A stretch of DNA of 64,000 bases. It comes from Grammothele lineata. Lineage: Eukaryota > Basidiomycota > Agaricomycetes > Polyporales > Polyporaceae. The notes under the pieces are model-generated. The model was not told the origin of the DNA. It saw only the letters and a list, made by a program, of their open reading frames with translations, and made no database searches. Location: the NCBI GenBank assembly GCA_002150815.3, contig NDFF03000001.1:1054001-1118000 (forward strand), in the 5' to 3' direction. This document shows, piece by piece, positions 1 through 11,806 of this stretch; the stretch's first letter is position 1, and each line of letters begins with the position of its first letter. The position numbers and the translations under genes are program-made.

Positions 1-1796
1 GAGCTGCGCCAACTTGAAGAGAAAAATTTGGCTTGTCATGTCGGGCTTTCTTCCTGCCAGACGCTTGAGCAAAAGACGGTTCACAGCTGGGGTCCGACGT
101 TTCCGTCAGCCGTGCTTCCGAGCAGAGAGAGAGAGGAGCCGGGAGCTCCATCGGAGAGCGTGGCACAGCGGGGAATCACGATTCGGACGTCCACAGACGT
201 CTCCATGGAACGGGGCCAGCGTTCGACGGTGGAGCGGGGGCGCTGCCGCGCCCGCCTCAAAGGAGCCTTCCGCGGCGGCGGCGCAGGGAACCCGGAACCC
301 GACTCCAGTGTCGTATGTATGTACTATGCACAGCGAGATGGCTTGGCAGTTGTCGGGGCTGCAGAACCACCACCACTTGTATGTACGAGATTGCGGCAGC
401 GTCGGGGAGAAGGGTTCGTGGAAGGACTGTGCCTCGGCCGGTTGAGATGCTGGCTATGTTGGTAGCCGAGAGGGGCGCGGGAAGGGCCGGAGGAGGAGGA
501 GGCGAGAGATGGGGAGAGAGGGGCGCGCCTGGGCACGGGCGACGCGTGCGGCGTGCGCTGCGCGCGGCCGGGCCACGGGGAGGCCGCTGAGATTCGCGAG
601 GGGCGCGCCCTTCACGTGCCCGTCACACCGGCTAGTTCGCAGAGGGCGGTCCGGCGGAAGGCCTTTACGAGACCGCCTCCGCCAGAACTCGTGAGGCGTG
701 CGGCGAGGGCAATTGTGCGGCGCGTCGTGCGCTCTCGTACGCGGCGCTCAGGCTGGACATGCGCACGCGCAGGCTGAGCTGAGGGCGGGTCGCGACGCTA
801 AAGGTGGGGTCATTAAGCCTGCTGATCGGTCTGGGAGACAGCGCCGGCAAGGTGGGCAGCGCACTTTCGCTCGCGGACGTTGGGTATACAATTTCTACGC
901 GGAGGGCGGAGAGACATCAATCGTCTAACGGCTCGACAGGGCTCGACGAGACTTTGCGGAACGCTCCGTAAAGTTCAAGCAACTGGCTAGTCCGACGAGA
1001 CACGCAAGGTGTTGCGTTGCAAATCTTGTTTGGCACGACGAGCGTGGTAGCGTACATAGGGCTTGGTGAATGGGACGAGAAAGGAGGCGGAAGGAGGCGG
1101 ATAGAGAGGCGGATAGCCGATTATGTGTAAAGGTGCCGACGGGCGCCTGCGGCTACCACGCTCGGGAATCGCCTTTTCGGGGAGCGGCGCGGGGACCGGG
1201 TCGTGGCGAGGAGAGCAGAGATGGGCCGGGGGAAAGGATGTGGGCAGCGGCGAGGCGGCGTTGGGCAGAGGAAAGGAAGGGAGAGGCGGAGAGAGGGCCG
1301 GCTAGAGAGAAAGGACGGCAAAAGTGAAGGGCTGATGGAGGTTTCAAGGGGCGTTAAGGGCTCGGCCGCGTTGGTAGTCGGAGGTTTAAAATCGGGGGTC
1401 TCTCCCGCCAGCGTGCATTTAGAGTTGCGTGCTCGTCTCTGCCCCAGTCGGACGCTCCTGTACACCGCTAATAGTCCTCGCTCCGCTCTCCTCATCCTCT
1501 TGCTATCAAAACTCGCCCCAGCGTGCGTCGTGCCCTCCCAGCTCCCCGCACACCCGCTCACGCCCGCCACCAGCAGTACTCCGATACATTGTACCAACAT
1601 AGTCGTTATAGACGGGCTAAAATTCAGCTGGCAGGCACGTCGCGCACCGCCGTCCCGCCCACGTCCTCCGCTCACCCGCTGCGCAGGATTCCCCTTGTGC
1701 AATTAGGCTTCTCTCGCTCACTACTCTAACCCTTCTGCTCTATCTGTTCTCGCTCGACCACTTCGGAGCAAAAGTATTCCCCGTCCTTCTTTCGTC
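1..1796. other. Upstream region of the PUF gene, no gene seen
   Basis: No open frame here shows recognisable protein character. The frames overlap on both strands and are rich in Arg, Gly and Pro, as expected of random GC-rich DNA. The last 150 nt before 1797 are pyrimidine-rich, which fits a fungal promoter or 5' leader of the Pumilio gene. Confidence 0.6.
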
Positions 1797-4700
1797 ATGA
1801 ATACTACTTTGGATGCCTCTACTTCCCCCGTCGACTCTCGCCAGTCCACCGACGACCGGATCCAGAGCCCTCCGGCTTTCCTGGACCTCGCCGATTCGGT
1901 GCGTGCCGGCCTTCTCATACTCTCCACACCTCCCGTCTCCTGACTCTCCTGTCCCTCTCAGGCTGCCAGACTCGGCGGTAATGTCTCAGACGTGTCTGCT
2001 GTGCGTGTCTCTTCCCAGCCCCGTCGCGACTCGTCCTTCCCCGCGCGTGAGCTGACGTCCGGTCGCCCGGCAATCATCAGCGCACCCTCAAGCGCATGGA
2101 GCACGAGCGCCAGCGCGCTCTCCAGCGCAAGATGTTCGAGGATCAGATGCGCGCCCTCGAGCAGCAGCAGGCCCGCGAGCTGCTCACCATCCCTCTCGAG
2201 GCCTCCCAGCACCTCGCCGTCTCGGCTCCCACGACCCCGCCCCGGGTCAACGCTGTGCTCAGCGACGACCACTCCCCGACCTACCTCTCGCACCTCTCCC
2301 ACTCGGCCGTAGACGCGGACGTCCTCTCCAAGGCTGTCGGCAACGCGGACAAGCGTAAGTCGGTCACCTACGCCCCCTCCGTCAACCACTCCCCGGAGAT
2401 GCCCTCGGGCAACCAGTCCTTTGCCCGCCCCGGCGGTGCCAAGAGCATGCCCGCCAGCCGCCGCACTTCGGCGAGCGAGCACGACGAGGACCTCGCGGGC
2501 CACCTCCAGGGCCTGTCCCTCGCGGGAGAGCGCGCGGAGCGGCCCTCGGGTTCGATCCCGCAGTCGATCCTGCGCTCCAACAGCGGCCGGTTCGGCAACG
2601 ACTTCTCGGGAGGGTACAACGCGGGGATGATGTTGGACGAGCAGCTGGATCAGGAGATGCACAGTGCGTAACGAGCGTTCTGAGTTGCTTCGCGCGCATC
2701 TGACGGGCTGGACGTGTAGATGCGATGCGTCATCTGCCCACTCAGGATGAGGACAAGTTGGCGAACGCCAATGGCTTTGCCGGCAGGGTGTGTTCTTTGA
2801 TTGTCTGCTAAAGTCTTTGACCGCTGACGCAGCCTTCGTCTTTGCGTGTCTTGCGCGCGCTCTCCGCTCAAAATTTCACCCCTCCTCCACTCTGCCATGA
2901 TACTTGGTCCCTTGCAGAAGCCCTCGGAGTGGCCGCAGTTCAACGGCAGCGGCCGCCTCCCTGATGGCATGGGCCGCAACGACCGCCGCAACGTGACGAA
3001 CCCCGGCATGGGCCTCTCCGCGTACGGCGACCTCGCGGGCGCCAAGCCCAACGGCACGGTCTCCGGCACGACGACCCCGCTGCTGCAGCAGGTCTCCCAG
3101 GGCCTCGCACAGGGCCTCTCTTCGCGCCGCGGCTCCCCGTTGAGCCTTGGGGACACGCTCTCGTCGATCACGTCGGCGCGCTCGGTGCCCGCGACGCCGC
3201 TCCCCGGCATGCCGAACTCGGCGGGCCAGATCGCGAAGGCCCCCGGGACGCCGCTGTCTGGGGGCGCGGGGGACCCGCACAACATTAATGGGATCCTGAG
3301 CGCGCAGCTATCGCGCCAGCTGAGCGAGGACAGCGAGTTGAACCCGTCGCTGTCGCGCATGCCGTCGGGTATGGACAATAGCCCGCTGAGCTTCAACTCT
3401 ATCCAGTCTGGGCTCGATGAGGTAAGTAGTCTGCCGGTTCTGTTGTGTTGAAGAGCTATTTGGCTCAACGCGAGGCAGAAGTACGGCGGCCAGGGCGTGT
3501 ACAACCTCAACGACGGCATCGACGGCGGCCACTTCAACTCGTACGGGTTCGAGGCGGCCGGGCGCGGCGCGGCGGTGGGCTCCACGGGCTCCACGGCGCT
3601 GTATCACCACAACGGCGCCAAGTACGGGTTCAACATGAACGGCCGCCCGAACAGCGGCGCAGACGGAAAGATGAACGGCCTCCATGGGCCTAAGCACAAG
3701 CGGGGTGACATTGACCGCGAGTGTGAGTGGACCCTTCGCCTAGCCGATGTTCGATGATTGAATACCTATGCGCGCATACAGTCAACCGGTTCGCCGGCAC
3801 GCGATTGGAGGACTTGGTGGGCGAGATCCCGCAGCTTTGCAAGGACCAGCACGGTTGCCGCTACCTCCAGAAGAAGCTCGAGGAAGGCGTTCCGGAGCAC
3901 CGCGACATGATCTTCCGCGAGACCTTCGGGCACTTCGCGGACCTCATGACGGGTATGTGTGGTTATCTCCGAGGAGGGTTCCTTCAAACCTGTCGCTGAC
4001 TTTGCCGGGATTCTTCTAGACCCCTTCGGCAACTACCTCTGCCAGAAGCTGCTGGAATTCTCGACGGACGAACAGCGCAATGTTATTTGCGAGTCGGTTG
4101 CGCAGGATCTGGTCAACATTTCCTTGAACATGCACGGCACCCGGGCGGTCCAGAAGATGATCGACTTCCTGTCGACGCGTCGACAGGTGAGCATCCCTTC
4201 GGGTGTGTCAGGTAGTGTTTTGTACACTGACCTTGGCTCAATGACCAAGATTCACTCGATCATCCTCGCGCTGAGCCTGCACGTCGTCGTGCTCATCAAG
4301 GATCTGAATGGCAACCACGTGATCCAGAAGTGTCTGAACAAGCTTGCCCCCGAGGACAACCAGGTACGCTATACCATACGAGGATGACGCGGGCGTTCTG
4401 GCGTGTGCTGATCGCTCGTCACTTACAGTTCATCTACAACGCCGTCGCGGCGAACTGCGTCGAGGTCGCGACCCATCGCCACGGTTGCTGCGTCCTCCAG
4501 CGGTGCATCGACCATGCGTCGGAGCATCAACGCGTGCAACTCGTAAACGAGATCACTTACAACGCGCTCACGCTTGTCCAGGACCCGTATGGCAACTATG
4601 TGAGTGTCTGGTGATGCTCCGGGCGCCCGTGGACGTCCTGATGCTGATGCTGCGGCGGGGCGCGATGCCTAGGTGGTGCAATACATTCTCGACCTGAACG

Positions 4701-5556
4701 ACAACCGGTTCAGCGATGCCGTCATCCGCCAGTTCACGGGCAATGTCTGCGCGCTCTCGGTCCAGAAGTTCAGCTCGAACGTGATCGAGAAGGTGTGTCT
4801 TCTAATTTCCCCCGTTCAGAGCAAACGTTCTCATCAGAGCGCGCTCTTTCGCGTCCTGTACATAGTGCATCCGGGTCGCCGAGCACTCCACGCGCAAAAT
4901 GCTGATTGGAGAGCTTCTGAATCGCACGCGGCTCGAGAAGCTCCTCAGAGATTCCTATGGCAATTACTGTGTCCAGGTATGCCTTTGTAACGCATCTGTT
5001 AGCTCCGCGGAAGCTTATGCATGTTTGGCAGACCGCGCTTGATTACGCCGAGCCCAGCCAGCGCGCGCTCCTTGTCGAGGGCATCCGCCCGGTCCTCCCG
5101 CTCATCAGGAACACCCCGTATGGCAAGAGGATCCAGAACAAGTTGCAGCGCGAGCACAACGACGTGTACGGCGGCGGCGGCGGCTACCATCACAACCAGC
5201 AGGCGCTCGTCAACATGGCCCTCGGCAATCACGGGATGGGGTCCATGAACCACGGGCCTGCCTCCGGCCGCCATATATCCCACCTCCAGGCGGGAGCGTT
5301 GGCGGACGCGTACACGGCGCAGAACGGGCTCTACCCACTCCAGGGTGGTCCGGGCCTCCACAACCCCCTCCACGGCTTGCAGTCGCACTCGATCGACAGC
5401 TACGTGATGCAGGGGTCGACGAACCACAGTCCTGGCTTGACGCCTCCCCATAGCCACGCCGGTGCGTTCTCCGGCGTGTCCTCCTACGGCGCCGTCAACT
5501 CGTTCCCTGTCGGTGTCGCGGACCCGTACCAGCGCTCGTTCGCGTACAATCTGTAA
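1797..5556 (+). CDS. PUF4: Pumilio/PUF RNA-binding protein, Puf4-type
   Basis: Sequence-specific mRNA 3'-UTR-binding protein of the PUF family, a cytoplasmic regulator of mRNA decay and translation. I read 13 exons: 1797-1898, 1962-2000, 2081-2663, 2720-2787, 2918-3421, 3479-3722, 3782-3952, 4020-4186, 4250-4363, 4429-4599, 4673-4792, 4866-4976, 5032-5556. They sum to 972 residues in frame. The first ~510 residues are low-complexity apart from a basic, probably coiled-coil stretch (KRMEHERQRALQRKMFEDQ). The Pumilio domain spans about residues 515-860 with eight repeats whose core helices read HGCRYLQ, FGNYLCQ, HGTRAVQ, NGNHVIQ, HGCCVLQ, YGNYVVQ, FSSNVIE and YGNYCVQ. The HGCR, HGTRA and HGCCVLQRC signatures resemble yeast Puf4 and Mpt5 more than Puf3. 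The tail is Gly, His and Asn-rich. The start is the first ATG after the pyrimidine-rich leader. The second exon is only 39 nt, so the N-terminal splicing is less certain than the domain. Confidence 0.92.
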
Positions 5557-6487
5557 GTGGATGGCCGCTGTACGGCGCGCGTCGTCGCTCGGCCCTCGCG
5601 GGCGGTCGACTCGCCGAAAACCCAGGACGCATGTACATCAGAAGACCTCTTTGCTCTCGTACAGCTCGCGTAATCGTCCCGCTCCCCCCGCGCCGATCCC
5701 GACGCGTGCGTGGGATTATACCTATGTCGGCTCGCTATGAACCCTGTTTAGTATCCTCTCCCGGACAAGTCCCCCTCCGCCCCCGGGGCGGGGCCCTTCA
5801 TGCATCCCCCACCCCTTTTCCGGGCTCCTCGACTATATTACCAGCATCCCGCAATTGTATTTTGCACATCCGCATCCAACAGGTGTTTCGTCATATAAGT
5901 ACTCGCTTTTCTCGCTTTCCGCTCCCGCACTACATATACACAAGAAACCCCATGTCTCTCCTCTCATCTCTCATCTCTCTCTCTCCTCAACCCCCAACCC
6001 CACCACCAAATCTACTATCCGCGTTTTATATCTCTCTCGCTTGTTGCTGCTCTCCCTGGTCCTACTACCCAAATCCACCCACCATTTGTACTGCGTACTC
6101 CCCCTTTTCACACATGTACAGCGTACCAATCCTTTGCAAACCCCTGCCGGTCCCTCTCCCATTCCTAGGCTTCGTAATTTGTCCTTATAGTATATCGAGC
6201 GCATTATTTGTTTGCCATCCTGTACTTATCCTGCAATCTACGGCTCGTTTGATTAGGTCCAGGAAATTTGTGGGATTTTACTCTTGAGCGTTGTGGCCGA
6301 TGTCGGTCTGGACGTTTGTGATGGAACGGGGTGTTCGCTGGGAATCTAGCACTCGCGTCGCGAACCTAATCCTGCTTCCTGGAGCACGTGTTGCACGCGA
6401 CTCTTACTTGAACCCGTTCATTCATCGGACCAGACTTGACTGCCACCATCACCCACTCTGACCGTTTCGCAGAGACGTTTGACATTG
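5557..6487. other. 3' UTR of PUF gene and promoter of methyltransferase gene
   Basis: The stretch is CT-rich and AT-richer than its surroundings, with many pyrimidine runs (about 5930-6130). This is typical of a long fungal 3' UTR, and long 3' UTRs are common for regulatory genes. No coding pattern was seen on either strand. Confidence 0.55.
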
Positions 6488-8952
6488 ATGGCAAACAGAC
6501 GAGCCTTCTCTCCGTCCCCGTCGCCCGAGGAGGATTTCAGTGGCGACTCGGACCAGGAATGGGTCGTCGAAGGCATCGTCGGTGAGAGCATTGACGCGTT
6601 TGGCGAAAAGAGGTACGTGTGTTGGTACCTCCGGGACTCAGACATGGATGGCATCACTGACGTGGAGTCCTTTGTTGATTCTTCCCGATCGGTGCTCTCT
6701 CCGCAGGTACGAGGTACGGCGTCTCCCGAGACTCGAGCCACAGTACAAGCTGTTGGGTCCTGGGCCTGACGTCCGCCTCGACTTGCGGGCATCAGGTTCA
6801 GGACGTTAACCGCTTGTACGGCAGAAGGAAAACATTGCTGACCCGATCACTCCTCTGTGGCAAACAACGCTGTTCATAGGTCAAATGGGGCGACGACTGG
6901 CAGCGTGGGGACGGTACCAACACTACCTGGCAACATGCCAGCGAAGACCTCGCCCCGTCGATCCGTCGGTGGGAGGCACGCCAGGCGGAACGACGTGCGG
7001 CGGTCGCCCAGCGGAAGGGCACCAACGTCGACTTCGCGCCTGAAGCGTGGCAGATGATGCATGAAGACGCTACCGTGGAACGAGCGCGCGCGATAGAAGA
7101 AATACGGCAGGCCTACGTCCGCGGCCGCCGGCGACTGGCTGGCGACGAGCGCGGCGTGGGCAGCGCCTGGTCGCGCGAGCCTGTCGATTGGGACGGGACG
7201 AGGAAGAGCGTCTGGCCGGGAGGCCGCAGGCCCCAGTCGCGTCCGGAATCCAGCCGTGCCCGCTCATCGTCGAGGGAGCAGTCGGGGGCGCCGGCGCTGC
7301 CCTCGGGGTCCGCTTCGCCTCGGCCTTCCTCTTCATCAGCGAAGCCCACCTCGAGACGCGGCTCCGGATCCGCTCCCGTCTCGTCGAGGAGGAGTGGGTG
7401 GGCGACAGCGCCAGAATCTGCTCGGCGTGACTCCCGGCGCAGGAACGCGTCGAACCCCGTGTTAGACTCCGAGGACGAACTTCGGGTGGGACCCCCTCGG
7501 CGACCGACGGCGACTTCTGAAGAGCAACTGAAACGACGGGCGAAGCTAGAGCGAAAGTGGGCACGTCGGCTCGATGGCGCTGCGCCGGTGACGATCGTGA
7601 ACGAGGTCAATGGGGAAGGCGTGCCACCGCTCGTTTCGGGGTTCCAGTACCTCGAGCAGACATATTTCCGGTACGTCGCGTTTTGTGCGGATATAATAAT
7701 GCTTCTATGGGGCCAAGAATTGATCGGCCCGCGATTTTGTCTTGCTTATTCTACAGTGGCGAGAATGTGCCCGTTAACGACAGCATGTTGGACTGTCTCG
7801 TCAGCTGCTCCTGCGAAAGGACGTGCCTCTTTGCAGGCGACTGTGATTGTCAGTCACCGTCAGAACTTCACAACGATCACGAAGAGAAGATCTTTGCTTA
7901 TTCGAAGAAAGTGTGTACATATTCTAGTGGTCTCGGCATGTTGCACGAAGAGCTAACCACCTCTGATTACTGCATGCGCCTCGCATGACAGCGCCTGTTC
8001 AATTTCAAGCTGCCTCAGGGCATGGAGGTCATTGAATGCAACGACGTATGTCGACCGCCTCGATTCTCCAAAGTTTGTGTTATCAAGCTAATCCCGGATG
8101 CATAGTCGTGTTCGTGCGACGAAAGGTGCCCGAACCGCGTTGCGCAACGTCCACGAGACATTCCTATCGAGGTCTTCCGCACCCGAAACCGCGGGTGGGG
8201 CGCACGCGCGACGGTACCTCTCGAGCGCGGGAAAGTCATCGGCATTTTTACTGGGTGCGTCTGGCCGTTTTACATAGTTAAGCTGAAGGCTGACTTAGGG
8301 ACCGTCCTTTGACCAGAGAGTTGATGCAAGTATTTCCTTCTGTTTAGCTGCCATAGATGATAATAATTGATCTCTACGCCCCTGCGTAACGATCCCTACT
8401 CGTGACAGACGACGTTCAGAAGCAATCCGACGGCAGGAGATCCCTGAGCGGCGCTCATTCATTTTCGACCTCGACGTCCGGGAAGAAGACGATGACGACG
8501 AATACGAAGATGATGACGGCGATGAAGACAAGTTCTCCGTCGACGCTTACACGCACGGGAACTGGACACGGTTTATCAAGTGTGTTTCGCGATACTTTGG
8601 GGCTTTCTACGGCCCGCAGTGCAGTGGATCTGACCTTGAGTGCCTGCTATAGCCATTCCTGCGAACCCAACATGCGTGTGTACCCGGTGGTGTGGGATAC
8701 CATTCCAGAAGTGAGATACACCCAGCTGAGCTTACGCACCAGTCCGCGCTGACAACGTCGCACACGTAGGTCAAGCAGCCGTATCTCGCCTTCGTGGCCA
8801 CGCACAACATCCCGGCCCGCACGGAGTTCACCATCAACTACGACCCCAAGTCTGAGCAGGATTCCCAGGAAAGCAGCGATGGTGAGATGCCCCGCGGGGC
8901 GCGGGAGTGCATGTGCGGCGCTGCGAAGTGCCGAGGGTGGGTCAAGGTGTAG
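6488..8952 (+). CDS. Chromodomain SET histone H3K9 methyltransferase (Clr4/SUV39 type)
   Basis: Predicted nuclear histone H3 lysine-9 methyltransferase that would build heterochromatin. Ten exons, 570 residues: 6488-6612, 6707-6713, 6880-7670, 7757-7910, 7992-8045, 8106-8254, 8299-8319, 8409-8579, 8653-8710, 8770-8952. Domains in order: chromodomain at about residues 24-75 ([10 protein letters not shown], then YEVKWGDDW and NTTWQ across two introns); a basic Ser/Arg-rich linker; pre-SET at about 308-395 with clustered Cys ([14 protein letters not shown], then [14 protein letters not shown]); SET at about 400-540 with RGWGAR, the catalytic NHSCEPN and the INYDP motif; post-[11 protein letters not shown] at the C-terminus. 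The chromodomain links it to fission-yeast Clr4 rather than to Neurospora Dim-5. An acidic Asp/Glu run of about 20 residues interrupts the SET domain, and the usual Tyr of the first SET motif is Phe (IFTG). The model needs a 7-nt and a 21-nt exon. Both keep frame and restore conserved sequence. Confidence 0.9.
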
Positions 8953-9289
8953 AGCCCGGGGCTGAGTGCTATCGCTCGTAGTACTTGTACCTCGTTAGCT
9001 TGGTTTCGAACGAGCGAGTCTCGGACGGACGAGTATCATCGACGTCGAGAATTTGCATATGATACATGCGCTTCGCTAGCGTACTGCGACAAGCCCCGCG
9101 CTTACAGGCGAGCGAGCCCTACTATGTACTGCGTATCCAATAACGTATATCAGCATAACCGCCGTCACTCGTCTAGAACGTGCTCTCCTCCACAGCAGAC
9201 GGACAACACACAACATGCGATTAAGCATAAACAAGAAACTGAAACAAACACGGTCCGTAAATCCGACCTGGCCTGGACGCATCGCACTG
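8953..9289. other. Convergent 3' region
   Basis: 337 nt between two genes that end toward each other. Nothing beyond presumptive 3' UTRs is visible. Confidence 0.5.
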
Positions 9290-11806
9290 TTATTGCCGGA
9301 GGTGCATCTTCCGGAACAGCCCCATCCAGCCCCCGTCCGGATGCGGGACGTGGTGGTGGTGCCCGTCGTGGTGCTGCGCCTGCCGCGTCTCCTCCTCGGG
9401 CACGTCGAACGAGCCCGGCATCTTCAGCTCCGGGGTCTCGCGCCCGCCCCCCTCTTGCGCCGGAGGCTCCTCGACGGCCGGGACCGCCAACGACGAGGGG
9501 GACGACGGGGACGACGGAGAGGCTGGCGTCGGGCCCACGCTCTCGCCGTGTGCGGACGCGGCGCCGTCGAGCTGCGAGGGCACCTTCTCGTGCAGCGGCT
9601 CGTGCTGCTCCGTCTCGTGCTTCAACGCGTGCGCGCCACTTGGCGCCTCCGCCTTGCCCGTCTCCTTGTCCGAGTCCTCCTCGGGCGCGGTGACCGTCAC
9701 GTAGTCATTCTCGCCCGGGTCGTCCGGCGGTGTACTCGCCGCCCCCGCCGCCGCACCCGCACCTGCAGCATTAGAGTGGGAGTGGGCGCTACTACTAGCG
9801 GCACCGTCATCATCCGACTCGTCGTCGTCGCCCGAGTCGACAAAGGAGGAGGCGCGCCACCCGCCGGAGCTCGCGCTCGCGCGGGACGAGGCCGAGTTGA
9901 AGCGGTGGAGCGCGCGCGCGCCGGCGATGGCCGCGCGCCAGCGGGCGCGGGGGTCGAAGTGCTCGCGGAGGCCGGCGAGGTCGTGCTCGTTTGAGGGCAC
10001 GTGCGAGGTGAGCCACTGACGGGTTTTTTAGAATACGTCAGCGAATGGAGCAAGGGAGAGAGGGAGGGAAGGAGCGTACATGGTGCTTGAGGGCTTCTTC
10101 GGCTGTGGGTCGTTTGCTGGGGTCAGGGTTGAGGAGCGTCTTGACGAAGTCCTTGGCTGGAGGCGTATCATCAGTCAGTAGCACAAACGACCCAAACGTA
10201 TCCTGCCGAGAGGCCGCACCTTCTGCGGAGACGTTGCCCCAGTAGCGTTCGTGGAACTCGATCTTGGCCGCGGTCGTCTCGCGGATGAGCTCCTTCATGT
10301 CGTCCGAGCGGAAGGGCGAGTATCCGCAGAGCATGACGTATGTGATGATCCTGCGCAGCAGGCCCAGGATTAGCTACGAGGTACGCGGTGCCGCGTGCGC
10401 GCGAGCGCGACGCACCCTGTGGACCAGATGTCGACGGCCTTGCCGTGGCCCTTCTTGTTGAGGACTTCGGGCGCGACGTAGCCAAAGCTGCCGGCGAGCG
10501 AGTGCAGCTGCTCCTCGGGCGAGTGCAGGTGCTTAGCGCTGCGAGAGGATGAATGCCGTGAGAGGCGGAACCGAGAGAGCGGAGATAGAGACTGACATGC
10601 CAAAATCTGCGATCACGATGTCTGAGTGTTCGTCATTTGTGCGATAGAGGATGTTTTCCGGCCTGTCGGGTTAACTACTAAGTAGATGTAATGTGTTCTA
10701 TAAACCGTGTTCTTACTTGAGATCTCTGTGTACAATGTCGTGGTCATGGAGATACTTCACGCCCGAGAGAATGGACCTGGTCGTTGCAGAGAAGTCGTCA
10801 GCGCCGGGGGAAGCAGGCTCGACGTCATGCCAAGAGAAGAAGAATAGCCCAGGAGCCGAAGGAAGGCGACACTGCACTGAGGCTCAGGGAAATATATACG
10901 CACTTGAGGACGGCGACGGCGTCCGACTCTGTGAACTTGCCCCGCTTCGTGATGCGCTCGAACAGCTCTCCGCCCTGTGCGAGCTCGAACGCGAGGTAGT
11001 ACTTCGTCCGCGACTCGAACCACTCGTAGAACTTGACCTGCGCACGACCGTGGGGACATCAGCACGAGCATTCCCCGAACCCTTCTTTCTACACGCAGAC
11101 GGGACGAAAAGGGAGACGTACGATGTTCGGGTGGTCCAACCCTCGGAGTACCTCCATCTCACCCCAGACGCTACTCTCGTTGCCCTTCACCTTCTTCTTC
11201 GGAATGACCTTGAGCGCAACTTCGACGGTAAAGTCTTCTTCGGGCGGCGTACTGCTCTTGGACGACTTGGTGAACGCGGTGAGGTGCGCAGAGGGGCTAA
11301 GGTTGGAGCTTGATGGCGTGCGCGAGGGCGGCTTTGTGCCTGGGGGAGCGGCGGCGTCGCCCGAGGCAGCGGCCCCGCGGAGAGCGACGTTCATTTGGCC
11401 AGGCGGGACATGCCATGTCGCCCGCTGCGTTTGGGACGTCGTGCGAAGGGAAAGGAGGCGAAAACGGGCGCAGGAGGCGGAAGCGAGAGCAGGCGAGACG
11501 GAGTGGAGCACGGAGGCGTTGGCGGGAGGGCGCGTTAGGGTCCGTCAGGGTCGCGGATCAGAACAGGGCGCGATATAGCGGCGCGGAGAGTTGTAAGGAA
11601 AATTAAGAGCAGAGCATGGTTAGAATGAGTGCGTACTCTTGGGCTGCACGCCCAGCGGAGATGGAGATGACGGGCGCGAAGGGGAAGAGACTGACCATGA
11701 CCTTGCCGAATGTCCCGACGCCGAGGACCTTGTGGATCGCATAGGCCTTCTTCTTCTGGAACGAGGGCGGCTGCGGTAGGAGCGACTCTGCGATCGAGAG
11801 CGTCAT
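9290..11806 (-). CDS. CMK1: Calcium/calmodulin-dependent protein kinase (CaMK1 type)
   Basis: Ser/Thr kinase predicted to be activated by Ca2+/calmodulin. Read on the minus strand from ATG 11806. The first exons are 11806-11696, 11424-11122 and 11037-10904, followed by at least six more. Kinase landmarks in order: Gly-loop (LGVGTFGKV), [10 protein letters not shown] with the catalytic Lys, [21 protein letters not shown] (APE), DIWSTG, SPFRSDD, and the subdomain XI Arg in NPDPSKRPT. After the catalytic domain comes [15 protein letters not shown] followed by a basic, aromatic segment that fits an autoinhibitory and calmodulin-binding helix. The C-terminus is acidic, Ser-rich and low-complexity, ending at 9290. 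A Pro/Ser-rich insertion of about 60 residues separates the Gly-loop from the ATP-binding Lys. I cannot see whether calmodulin binding is retained, but the layout matches fungal CaMKs. Confidence 0.9.

Noticed and set aside
1121..1706. Overlapping frames of 193 and 167 residues on opposite strands
   Set aside because: Mutual shadows in GC-rich DNA upstream of the PUF gene. Neither shows domain or splice evidence.
9215..9994. 259-residue plus-strand frame
   Set aside because: Antisense of the kinase C-terminal tail; Arg/Leu/Val-rich shadow.
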